Assembly (NCBI GenBank): GCA_964591175.1
Contig: CAZQAF010000010.1
Span: 9,529-73,528, forward strand
DNA from: UBA11574 sp964591175
GTDB taxonomy: Bacteria > Desulfobacterota > Desulfobacteria > Desulfobacterales > UBA11574
Direction of reading: 5' to 3'
Length of the DNA stretch: 64,000 nt
Both the position numbers and the translations under genes were made by a program. The first letter of the stretch is position 1, and every line of letters starts with the position of its first letter. Under the pieces are notes generated by a model that ran no database searches, was not told the DNA's origin, and saw only the letters and a program-made list of their open reading frames with translations. Positions 50,004 through 57,648 of the stretch are shown here, piece after piece.

Positions 50004-50762
50004 CTATTTCAGTCGCCGGACTTGCTCCAGCGTTCTAATTCCAAAACTGTCGCAAGGGATAGATGTTGAAGATATGTAAGCCAGGTGATTGAGGAGTTCA
50101 CCCATTAACGCATTGATTTTTCTAAAGCGCGATGGTTCCGTCAATATGGCTTCCGGTGATTGAACAAAGGGGCCTTTCGTAAGATCGTCTTCACAATGGG
50201 CGATTAAATCTCTTGCGCTTTGTTCTATCGTTTCAAGGTGAAACTGCAATGCGACAACCTGGTCATCATAAACAAAACCTTGATTCTCACAGGCGGCACT
50301 CTTTGCGATATGAACCGCACCCAAAGGAATATCGAACATATCCCCGTGCCAGTGAAACGCATCGATTTGTTCGGGGAGAAAATCCGCAATCCGCGTTTCG
50401 GCTGTATCGCGGGTCTTTTGGATCGGAAACCATCCGATCTCTTTGTACGTGTTGGGATACACCCTGGCGCCCAGCACGTCCGCAATCAATTGGGCGCCGA
50501 GGCAAATTCCAAGAACAATTTTTCCGTTTACAATGGCCTGGTCGATATATTTTTTTTCTTTCACAAGCCATGGGTATGTATCCTCTTGATAAATGCCCAT
50601 GGGACCACCCATGATAACGAGCCAATCGATATCGTCAAGATTTGGAAACGGGTCTTTGGCAAAAAGCCGTGTCGATGTGATGTCATGGGCCATATCTTTG
50701 GCCCATGGTTCAATGCTCCCGAGGCCTTCAAAGGGAACATGCTGGAAATAGTGCAGCCGCAT
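50004..50762 (-). CDS. Class I glutamine amidotransferase family protein
   Basis: A 252-residue protein of the class I glutamine amidotransferase fold, close to free-standing GMP synthase-like amidotransferases. The nucleophile Cys87 is in GICLGAQ, the catalytic His in LQFHLE (about 173), and the following Glu completes the triad. The oxyanion strand MGGPMG is intact. No synthetase domain is attached, and no known acceptor enzyme is adjacent, so the reaction is unknown; some relatives hydrolyse gamma-glutamyl compounds. The ATG at 50762 has AGGAA before it. It is transcribed away from cysE. Confidence 0.88.
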   Translation of the reverse strand: MRLHYFQHVPFEGLGSIEPWAKDMAHDITSTRLFAKDPFPNLDDIDWLVIMGGPMGIYQEDTYPWLVKEKKYIDQAIVNGKIVLGICLGAQLIADVLGARVYPNTYKEIGWFPIQKTRDTAETRIADFLPEQIDAFHWHGDMFDIPLGAVHIAKSAACENQGFVYDDQVVALQFHLETIEQSARDLIAHCEDDLTKGPFVQSPEAILTEPSRFRKINALMGELLNHLAYISSTSIPCDSFGIRTLEQVRRLK

Positions 50763-50900
50763 ATTCATTTCCTTTTAAATATAATAATCCAAATCAAAAT
50801 TTTGAGCCTATTATGCACAATGTGTTGGGATGTCAACTCCTTTTTAAATGAGAAAACGCGGATACGGTACTTTTAAAGGCATTGACTCTTTTCTAATGCA

Positions 50901-50926
50901 TTGACAAACAATACCACATCGTGGTA
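50901..50926 (+). promoter_or_regulatory. cysE promoter with palindromic operator
   Basis: TTGACA (50901-50906), five bases, TACCACATCGTGGTA (50912-50926), which overlaps a -10-like TAAAAA. The operator arms are a perfect six-base match. The geometry is identical to the hdrC and XRE/two-CW promoters. The leader to the ATG at 51052 is roughly 115 bases. Confidence 0.75.
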
Positions 50927-51051
50927 AAAAAGTAAAAATATGCGCAAACTTGGCATCCGAAAACAGCCCGACAGCCTTCCTGGGTTCTCAAGGGGCGTCA
51001 CAACCACAACGCAGCGACATAAATACCACACATAATTTTGGAGACCGTTCC

Positions 51052-52002
51052 ATGAAAAACGATGTCATAAAGCAAGATCCGTCCTGCCGGATCGATGCGG
51101 AATCTTTAAGCCGGTTCAAACAGCAGCTTCCCGATGTTGCGGAAAGCATTATCGGCAGTTGCTACGATGAAGAAAGTTTCACCCATATCGACTACGAGCC
51201 GATTCCTTCTGAAGGTTATATTGTTGATATCATAAACAAATTGAGAGAAATCCTTTTCCCGGGCTATTTTGCGCGTGAAAAAATCGATCCGGTCAATCTG
51301 AAATACTATATGGGACAGGCGGTTTCGGTTTTATTTGATATGCTTTCGGTTCAGATCGCCCACAGCATTCGGCACGATTGTTTCAGATACGATCTCCCAT
51401 GTACCGAATGTGAGGAACAGGGACAAAAGATGGCCCTTATACTCCTTGAATCGATTCCTTCCATACGAAAAACACTGGCAACGGATGTTCGGGCGGTATA
51501 TGAAGGTGATCCCGCAGCCAAAAGTTACGATGAAATCATCTTCAGCTATCCCGGCATCTTTGCCATGAGCGTATTCAGGGCGGCGCATCAACTCTTTAAA
51601 CTCAAAGTTCCCCTCTTGCCCCGTATCATGACGGAACATGCACACAGCTCGACCGGTATCGATATCCATCCCGGGGCCGATATCGGAGAAAGTTTTGTGA
51701 TCGATCATGGAACCGGCGTGGTCATCGGTGAAACCACCGTTATCGGTAAAAACGTCCGGATCTATCAAGGGGTGACCCTCGGTGCCCTATCGCTCCCAAA
51801 AGACGCCGGGGAACGGCTGAGGGGAAAGAAGCGTCATCCCACCATCGAAGATGATGTCATCGTCTACTCGGGCGCAACAATTCTGGGCGGCGATACCGTC
51901 ATCGGCGCACGTTCCGTCATTGGCGGAAATGTCTGGATCACCCAATCGGTGCCTCCGGATACCCGGGTCATCATGGAAACGCCCAAGCTGGTTTATCGAT
52001 AG
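51052..52002 (+). CDS. cysE: Serine O-acetyltransferase
   Basis: Makes O-acetylserine from serine and acetyl-CoA, the substrate of CysK. The 316-residue protein has a long helical N-terminal domain and a C-terminal left-handed beta-helix with hexapeptide repeats (GIDIHPGADIGESFVIDHG, VVIGETTVIGKNV, GATILGGDTVIGARSVIGGN). The DHGTGVVIGE segment holds the catalytic Asp/His. The length with extended N-terminus matches the Desulfobacterota form. The ATG at 51052 has GGAG before it; an in-frame ATG at 50950 would lie almost at the transcription start and lacks a ribosome binding site. The operator at 50912-50926 indicates regulation with hdrCBA-cysK. Confidence 0.93.
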   Translation: MKNDVIKQDPSCRIDAESLSRFKQQLPDVAESIIGSCYDEESFTHIDYEPIPSEGYIVDIINKLREILFPGYFAREKIDPVNLKYYMGQAVSVLFDMLSVQIAHSIRHDCFRYDLPCTECEEQGQKMALILLESIPSIRKTLATDVRAVYEGDPAAKSYDEIIFSYPGIFAMSVFRAAHQLFKLKVPLLPRIMTEHAHSSTGIDIHPGADIGESFVIDHGTGVVIGETTVIGKNVRIYQGVTLGALSLPKDAGERLRGKKRHPTIEDDVIVYSGATILGGDTVIGARSVIGGNVWITQSVPPDTRVIMETPKLVYR

Positions 52003-52031
52003 GCCGAACCGGTCTTTTGTGTGAAAGGACA

Positions 52032-54014
52032 TTAAACGGACGGGGCTGGTCGGCTTGTTTCGAACGCTTTTTGCAAAGCGCTTCGGTTTTCCAGGCGCGC
52101 TTTTAACTTCGGAAACTGATCCATATCGGTATGCGGCAGAAAAAGCGCGGCCACATAATTGTCCATAAAAGACCGGGTTTCCGACAGTTCGAAATTTGTC
52201 ATTCGCTTGGTGACCGCCACAACGTCCTTCCTGATCCGGTTGGTCAGACAGCTCATCTTTGCCCCCATTAAAGATCCATTGCCGAAAAATCGAACACGGT
52301 CCGGATCAGTTTCAGGTAAAAGACCGATGACCATCGCTTTTTCCAGGTCCACGTAGCTGCCGAATCCGCCTGCCAGATAAATCCGATCGATGTCTTGCAT
52401 CCGCAGCCCCACTTCTTCGAGAAGGGTCATACAACCGCTGTAGATGGCCCCTTTGGCTCTTATGAGATTATCAAGGTCCGGCTCCGTAAGGGCAATGTCC
52501 CGATCGATTTGCGTCTCATGTTTCCATGCCAGCACATATTCGTAAATGCCGTCGGTTTCCCGGATGCGGGATGTATTCAAGTCGCGGTTGAATTTCCCTT
52601 GATTATCAATGACCCCCATTTCAAACATGGTGGCCGCAATGGTGATGAGCCCGGACCCGCATATCCCTTTGGGTCTGACATTGCCGATGGTAATATTCAT
52701 GGGCTCCAACGACACGGGATCCAATGAAAAATCCTCGATGGCCCCTTTGGCGGCCCGCATCCCGAACTTAATCCCCCCGCCTTCAAATGCAGGCCCTGCC
52801 GAGCAGGATGCGCAGGCCAGCCAATCTTTGTTGCCGATGACAATTTCGGCATTGGTTCCGATATCCATAAAAAGGGTCAGTTCTTCGGCCCGATACATTC
52901 CGGATCCCATAACACCGGCCACGATATCGCCACCCACATAACTCGAAACCGCCGGATACACCAGGGCGGTGACATGGTCTCCCAGAGAAAGGCCCAAATC
53001 GGCCGCTTTTATCGGCGGATAGAGGGTTGACGCCGGCACATACGGCGAAAGCCGAATGTACTTGGGATTCACCTTCAGCGCAAGTTGCGTCATGGTTGTG
53101 TTTCCGGCCATGGTAACCGCGGAAATTTCGTCAGGATCGATTCGTGCCTTTTTGACTACTTTTTTAATGAGCTTGTTGATGGTGGCGATGATCACTTCAT
53201 GAAGCTTGTCAAGACCGCCCGGTTTGCCGGCATAGACAATTCTGCTGATGACATCCTCGCCGTAACTGATCTGTCCGTTATAGTCGCCGAACTGAGCCAA
53301 AACATCTCCCGTTATAAGATCGATCAGTTGCGCATAAACGGTTGTCGTACCGATATCCACGGCAATGGCATAGTTACGACCGGTGGTATCTCCCGGCTGA
53401 ACGTGTATGATCTGCGTCTTTCTCCCGGATTGCACCGGCCGGGCAAGCGTGGCCGTTACCTTGAAATGGCCCTGTCTTAATACATCTGAAATTTTCCGGA
53501 TTACCTGGAGCTCAACCACCAGACGATGCTCGTCGTGTGTTGCTTTTAAGAAAGAAACCAGTCGGGTGACATCCGGAAGGTTATCCTGAGGGGTCGGTTC
53601 CGGAAGTTCAAGATATTTCTTTTCCACCGGCGGCATGAAAAGGCCTTCATCTTTAAGGTCATCCAGATTCATCTCCCAGATGCGGGCTGTTTTTCGCGGT
53701 GTTTGCTGTAAATTGAGCATACCGGCGTCAACTTCCGACTCGATCGGGATGCGAACCACAAGATCACTTAAAACATTGGAGAGACATGCCTGTCGATATC
53801 CTTTTTCAATGTCTTCTCTATCCAATTTCTCCGAAATGCCGCCTTCAACATTTCCCTCTTCGATAATGACACGGCACTTTCCGCAAACCCCCTCTCCACC
53901 GCAGGATGCATTAATATGCACCCCTGCCTGGATGGCCGCGCGGATCAGGTTTTCTCCTTTTTCAACAAGGATCTCAACGTTGTGCGGCAGAAACAATATA
54001 TGGTGTTTTTTCAT
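52032..54014 (-). CDS. RACo-like ferredoxin/ASKHA protein (DUF4445)
   Basis: A 660-residue protein. The N-terminal [2Fe-2S] ferredoxin domain has Cys38, 44, 47 and 77 (CGGEGVCGKC and ACLS). A linker follows. The C-terminal ASKHA-type region (from about 205) has AVDIGTTTVYAQLID, MAGNTTMTQLAL, TNAEIVIGN and GGFGSYVDLEKA. This matches the RACo family, which reductively reactivates corrinoid proteins at the expense of ATP. Its client corrinoid protein is not adjacent. In Desulfobacterota it typically serves methyltransferases or the acetyl-CoA pathway. The end is 30 bases from the convergent cysE end. Confidence 0.85.
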   Translation of the reverse strand: MKKHHILFLPHNVEILVEKGENLIRAAIQAGVHINASCGGEGVCGKCRVIIEEGNVEGGISEKLDREDIEKGYRQACLSNVLSDLVVRIPIESEVDAGMLNLQQTPRKTARIWEMNLDDLKDEGLFMPPVEKKYLELPEPTPQDNLPDVTRLVSFLKATHDEHRLVVELQVIRKISDVLRQGHFKVTATLARPVQSGRKTQIIHVQPGDTTGRNYAIAVDIGTTTVYAQLIDLITGDVLAQFGDYNGQISYGEDVISRIVYAGKPGGLDKLHEVIIATINKLIKKVVKKARIDPDEISAVTMAGNTTMTQLALKVNPKYIRLSPYVPASTLYPPIKAADLGLSLGDHVTALVYPAVSSYVGGDIVAGVMGSGMYRAEELTLFMDIGTNAEIVIGNKDWLACASCSAGPAFEGGGIKFGMRAAKGAIEDFSLDPVSLEPMNITIGNVRPKGICGSGLITIAATMFEMGVIDNQGKFNRDLNTSRIRETDGIYEYVLAWKHETQIDRDIALTEPDLDNLIRAKGAIYSGCMTLLEEVGLRMQDIDRIYLAGGFGSYVDLEKAMVIGLLPETDPDRVRFFGNGSLMGAKMSCLTNRIRKDVVAVTKRMTNFELSETRSFMDNYVAALFLPHTDMDQFPKLKARLENRSALQKAFETSRPAPSV

Positions 54015-54086
54015 TTTCCTATCACGCCTTCTTTCAAGAAAAAGATTGTCGTAACAATTGATATATTTGAGCCATCAGGGTATTTT

Positions 54087-54620
54087 TTATATTGTCGCGG
54101 CAGGGAGAAGGTTGAACTGTTTGATTAAAAAATCAGCCACCTTTTTAACGGCTGTCGTGGAAAACACCGGAACATTAAAATCCATATTCGCATCGGTGAT
54201 GAGCGCCATCAGCTTCTCATCATTTTTACACAAAGGTTCCGGCGTCGTCTCGACTCTAAAAATTTCCAGTTTCGGTATTCGACTTCGCTTGTATCCCTCG
54301 GTTAAGATAATATCCACCCCGTTAAAAAGGGATAACAATTCATCCGGCTGGTGATCATATTCGACATCCATTACCATGCCGATTTGGTAGGGTGATGAAA
54401 TAATGGTGGTCGATGTGCCGGCGTGTTTATGGCGCCAACTGTCTTTGCCGGGTTTGTCCATCTCGAAACCGTGAACATCATGTTTGATGCTGCCGACCTT
54501 TAATCCCCGGCGCGTCAGTTCGGGGATCAATTTTTCTAAAAACGTCGTTTTACCGGACCCTGAATGTCCGATAACGGCAACCACCGGCGGGCTTGTTATT
54601 GTCTCTTTTTTTTTCATCAT
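54087..54620 (-). CDS. mobB: Molybdopterin-guanine dinucleotide biosynthesis protein B
   Basis: A 177-residue P-loop GTPase-fold protein that assists MobA in attaching GMP to molybdopterin. It has the Walker A GHSGSGKTT (18-26), then KVGSIKHDVHGFEMDKPGKD and TEGYKRSRIPKLEIFR, both typical of MobB. It overlaps the regulator gene upstream by four bases. Its activity suits an anaerobe with Mo/W enzymes such as formate dehydrogenase. It is followed by the RACo-like gene after 72 bases. Confidence 0.92.
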   Translation of the reverse strand: MMKKKETITSPPVVAVIGHSGSGKTTFLEKLIPELTRRGLKVGSIKHDVHGFEMDKPGKDSWRHKHAGTSTTIISSPYQIGMVMDVEYDHQPDELLSLFNGVDIILTEGYKRSRIPKLEIFRVETTPEPLCKNDEKLMALITDANMDFNVPVFSTTAVKKVADFLIKQFNLLPAATI

Positions 54621-54952
54621 TTTTGGGTAAAAATATCTTTGAATATCTTATCATCCGCCATCAGGCATTTTTTCTTTAGGGTTCTATACTTTTCCAGTAA
54701 ATTTTTACCTTCTCCGGTCAACCGGGTTCCCATCTTCCTGTCCGAATGAACGATTTTAGCATTTAAATGTTTTTCCGTGTACTTTATTTTACTCCATACC
54801 GCTTTGTAGGACATTTTCATTATTTTTGCGGCCTGATTGATGGACCCTGTATTTTCGACATGCTCGAGAATCTTCATTCTCCCCTCACCGATGATCATAT
54901 TGTCATTTTCATCGACAATCCATTGGCTCGATTTGAGTTTTAATTTAACCAT
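54617..54952 (-). CDS. ModE-type winged-helix regulator (DNA-binding domain only)
   Basis: A 111-residue protein that matches the N-terminal DNA-binding domain of ModE: GEGRMKILEHVENTGSINQAAKIMKMSYKAVWSKI carries the LysR-like helix-turn-helix, and RLTGEGKNLLEKYRTLKK is the dimer helix. The molybdate-binding (TOBE) domain of full ModE is missing, which is common in short ModE-like proteins. It is coupled to mobB by a four-base overlap, so a link to molybdenum metabolism is likely. Whether it senses molybdate is uncertain. Confidence 0.85.
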   Translation of the reverse strand: MVKLKLKSSQWIVDENDNMIIGEGRMKILEHVENTGSINQAAKIMKMSYKAVWSKIKYTEKHLNAKIVHSDRKMGTRLTGEGKNLLEKYRTLKKKCLMADDKIFKDIFTQK

Positions 54953-55155
54953 GTCTTCCTTCCGAACAAAAAGAAAGTATGTATTCGGATATGCTCCCCT
55001 GTTTCACGGTTTCGTCTCTGTATCCGGTCATTTCAATGACGTTTTCGAAAAACAACCCGATGGCTCATATAGCATTAAACGTACATCATTTTGCAGGATC
55101 TGTAAAACAATTCTAAACCGTGCACCGGATCGTCCTTGTTTTAAATCCGATAAAT

Positions 55156-55184
55156 TTGACTCTATATTCCATATCAAGTAATAT
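55156..55184 (+). promoter_or_regulatory. Promoter of the membrane protein gene at 55266
   Basis: TTGACT (55156-55161), 17-base spacer, TAATAT (55179-55184). The rest of the 313-base gap 54953-55265 shows no gene. Confidence 0.7.
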
Positions 55185-55265
55185 TAGTTGTCTATTTATG
55201 ATTGTTGCGTTCACCTGTTCCCCTACTTTACCTGAAAATAGAGAGAAAGAGGAGGATAATTTTTC

Positions 55266-55724
55266 ATGGCCCGGAACAAAGACTGGAAAAAGCCTTTTAT
55301 ACTCGTATTGTTATTGGTATTGGCGGGGGGTTATTATGAAAAGCTGGGTGTCGAAACAAGAACGATGGCGCTGCCCCTGGCGATTATCATCGGCGCGGGC
55401 ATTGTTGTCGCACGCATTAGACAATTGGAATATGAACTTCGTTCCGCCAGAGTAAACGCGAAAGAAGTGATCGTTCAATCTTTCAGCCTCATCGACGGTC
55501 AGGGAAGGCAGCGTGTTTCAATTTCGACAGACGCCGCCAAAGCATTGGTGACAGTCTTTAATGAGGATCAAAGCCCCTGTGTACTGCTCGATGTATTGAA
55601 AAACGCTCCGGCGTTGAAACTGGTCGGTCCTAAAGGAAGCGCATTGATCGAATTTGATGAACACGGCCAACCGAACCTGATCATTATAGATGATAAAGAT
55701 GAGAAAATCTGGTCCGCCATGTAA
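55266..55724 (+). CDS. Membrane-anchored protein with repeat-like C-terminus, unknown
   Basis: A 152-residue protein I do not recognise. Residues 8-27 and 34-52 are hydrophobic (PFILVLLLVLAGGYY, MALPLAIIIGAGIVVA). After a basic linker, the C-terminal 90 residues run as short beta-strands with a loose repeat (FSLIDGQGRQRVSIS, ALVTVFNEDQSPCVLLDV, ALKLVGPKGSALIEFDEHG, PNLIIIDDKDEKIW), like the Gly-rich repeat proteins seen in other bacteria. GAGGAGG lies about 12 bases before the ATG. It stands alone between the promoter above and the next rightward gene. Confidence 0.6.
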   Translation: MARNKDWKKPFILVLLLVLAGGYYEKLGVETRTMALPLAIIIGAGIVVARIRQLEYELRSARVNAKEVIVQSFSLIDGQGRQRVSISTDAAKALVTVFNEDQSPCVLLDVLKNAPALKLVGPKGSALIEFDEHGQPNLIIIDDKDEKIWSAM

Positions 55725-55791
55725 AAATACGATTGCAGCGTTATTTTTTAAAGTTTAAATTTATACGGACGCCAAGGAAAGGAGCTAACTT

Positions 55792-56301
55792 GTGGATACG
55801 GAAATTTTTGAAAAAATGACGAAAGCGGAACTGAAAAAATATATAGAATTTCTTCTTTGGCACTACCGCGTAGTGGATGCATTCTGGTTTATCTACATCA
55901 CCGAAGAATTTGACCAAAAGACGGCCGAACGCATCAACGAAAAGGTATGGGATCGTGTCTCGGCGATGGCGGCAAAGGACTTGGCAGAAAAATTTCAGAT
56001 TCATGACAAGGGACTCAAAGGATTTGTCAGTGCCCAAAAACTATTCCCCTGGTGCATTCTCGTAGGATACCGGATTCAAGCATCCGACAATGACGTGATC
56101 ATCTCCGTTCCTTCCTGCCCCACCCAGGAAGCCAGACTCAAGCGGGGTTTGGGTGAATACGTGTGCAAGGAAATGCATCGAAGAGAATTTACAAGTTTTG
56201 CCCGCGTGATCGATGATCGGATCCGTGTGGAATGTCTCTTTGCACCGCCGGACCCGCATCCGGAGGATATGTTTTGCAAATGGCGATTCTCTTTGGATTG
56301 A
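55792..56301 (+). CDS. DUF6125-like cytoplasmic protein
   Basis: A 169-residue soluble protein with GTG start and AAGGAG before it. Features are an N-terminal helical part (YIEFLLWHYRVVDAFWFIYI), a middle segment QKLFPWCILVGYRI, and a conserved-looking Cys set: Cys in SCPTQEARLKRGLGEYVCK, then VECLFAPPDPHPEDMFCKW. These Cys could bind a cluster or metal. The pattern resembles the DUF6125 family in anaerobes, but the match is from memory only. It may form a unit with the CMD-family gene at 56439. Confidence 0.55.
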   Translation: MDTEIFEKMTKAELKKYIEFLLWHYRVVDAFWFIYITEEFDQKTAERINEKVWDRVSAMAAKDLAEKFQIHDKGLKGFVSAQKLFPWCILVGYRIQASDNDVIISVPSCPTQEARLKRGLGEYVCKEMHRREFTSFARVIDDRIRVECLFAPPDPHPEDMFCKWRFSLD

Positions 56302-56438
56302 TGATTTATGATTGTTGATTGATCTGCCCCTAACCTTTAAACTGCGAAGCGCTTGCCATGTTTCGTATTTCGAATTTTTGACCGAGAAACAGCGTTACGC
56401 TCAAGCACTCATTCAAACCGTCACGATAAGGAGGCCTT

Positions 56439-56759
56439 ATGTATCTACCGAAAACCTATGAAGACTTCAAAAAAAAATTCCCGAAAATATTTGAAGATTA
56501 TCGGCAATTGGGCAAATCATGCCGGAAAGAAGGGCCTTTAAACGAAAAATGCCAGGACCTGGTTAAACTGGGTATTGCCATCGGCGCCAACTCCAGAGGC
56601 GCTGTCATGTCTTCCATCAGAAAAGCATTGGCGTCCGGCGCAACCCCCGAAGAGATTCTCCATGTGGTATTATTGTCTTTAACCACCACCGGATTCCCGA
56701 ACATGATAGCCGCTATGGGGTGGGCCGACGAAGTACTCGGAAAACAAATTCAGAAATAA
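56439..56759 (+). CDS. Carboxymuconolactone decarboxylase family protein, no Cys pair
   Basis: A 106-residue helical protein of the CMD family (LNEKCQDLVKLGIAIGAN, then IRKALASGATPEEILHVVLLS and NMIAAMGWADEVL). The place of the usual CxxC is taken by SRGAV, so peroxidase-type activity is not expected, unlike the homologue at 4737. TAAGGAGG precedes the ATG, which is a perfect match to the seed of the small RNA predicted at 31840 (eight bases), though any strong ribosome binding site would be. Function is unknown. Confidence 0.75.
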   Translation: MYLPKTYEDFKKKFPKIFEDYRQLGKSCRKEGPLNEKCQDLVKLGIAIGANSRGAVMSSIRKALASGATPEEILHVVLLSLTTTGFPNMIAAMGWADEVLGKQIQK

Positions 56760-56796
56760 GGGTGCGAATCTTGAGTACAACGCACATGAGTGCCGC

Positions 56797-57483
56797 TTAC
56801 TGAAGCTTCCCTTGTTCCGCCAGGTCTTCCAGCCCGCCGATATCCAATAGTTTTAGATCCCGGCCGCTGGTTTCGATCAATCCCTGTTTCGCCATTTTTG
56901 CAAGAATTCGCGAAAGGGTTTCGGGAATGGTACCCAGAAGGCTGGCCAGTTGACCCTTTGAAATCGTTAATGCCACCGTCTTGGTTCGGCCCTGTTCTTT
57001 TGCCAGATATAGAAGGTATGAGGCCAGCCGTCCCGGAACTTCTTTTAAGGATAGGTTTTCGATTTGCACAGTGAACTGCCGCAGCCGCATGGAAAGTACG
57101 GCAAGCATGTTCAGCGAGAGAGAGGGATTTCGGGATATCAAGTCGATAAACGCCGTCCTTGGAAAAAATAGGAGGTGGCTCTTGAGAAGAGTTTCGGCAT
57201 TGGCGGGGAATTTTTTACCGGCAAAAACAGGAACTTCCCCAAAAGGATTTCCAGGCCCATAAATATGAAGAATGTGCTCTTTTCCTTCAAAAGACAGTTT
57301 ATAAATTTTTACCCTGCCGTCGGCAATGATATAAAAACCGTCGCAGGGATCGCCTTCTAAAAAAATCGTACTGCCCTTGTCGTAGAACCGGTCCACCGCA
57401 ATCTGTCTGATCTCGTTCAACTGCTCATCCGGCAAACCATTGAAGAGAGGCGCATCTGAAATAATCTGAAGAATTTTGTCCAT
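56797..57483 (-). CDS. Crp/Fnr-family regulator, HcpR-like
   Basis: A 228-residue transcription regulator: cNMP-binding-type beta barrel (about 10-130, GSTIFLEGDPCDGFYII, GEVPVFAGK), a dimer helix, and a winged helix with the recognition helix LLGTIPETLSRILAKM. No N-terminal Cys for an Fnr-type cluster. In Desulfobacterota, HcpR is the usual regulator next to hcp and responds to nitric oxide stress. The ATG at 57483 starts the canonical domain; an upstream start at 57570 would read through the operator. It is divergent from hcp. A perfect palindrome in between (57520-57533) matches the HcpR site TTGAC-N4-GTCAA. Confidence 0.88.
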   Translation of the reverse strand: MDKILQIISDAPLFNGLPDEQLNEIRQIAVDRFYDKGSTIFLEGDPCDGFYIIADGRVKIYKLSFEGKEHILHIYGPGNPFGEVPVFAGKKFPANAETLLKSHLLFFPRTAFIDLISRNPSLSLNMLAVLSMRLRQFTVQIENLSLKEVPGRLASYLLYLAKEQGRTKTVALTISKGQLASLLGTIPETLSRILAKMAKQGLIETSGRDLKLLDIGGLEDLAEQGKLQ

Positions 57484-57519
57484 TATTTTTTTCTTTTTTT
57501 TTAAAAATATCACGCTTTT

Positions 57520-57533
57520 TTGACTTAAGTCAA
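57520..57533. promoter_or_regulatory. HcpR/Fnr-type operator
   Basis: TTGACTTAAGTCAA, a perfect palindrome of the form TTGAC-N4-GTCAA. Its centre is about 40 bases before the predicted hcp start, the class II activator position, and it lies 36 bases from the divergent regulator's ATG. Confidence 0.75.
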
Positions 57534-57553
57534 GGCACTCGATCTGTCCTTTG

Positions 57554-57559
57554 TATAAG
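57554..57559 (+). promoter_or_regulatory. -10 box of the hcp promoter
   Basis: TATAAG lies 20 bases after the HcpR-type operator. Predicted start is near 57567, about 80 bases before the hcp ATG. Confidence 0.5.
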
Positions 57560-57648
57560 ATGGGATTCAAAAGACGGAGAAAAAATTTCTACATGGTCAC
57601 CATGCACACTTTTTTAAAACCATTCAAATAAAATAAAGGAGGCCAACC

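Noticed and set aside
50950..51051. Upstream start for cysE
   Set aside because: An ATG at 50950 would lie about 10-15 bases from the predicted transcription start with no ribosome binding site. The ATG at 51052 has GGAG and begins the family-like N-terminus.
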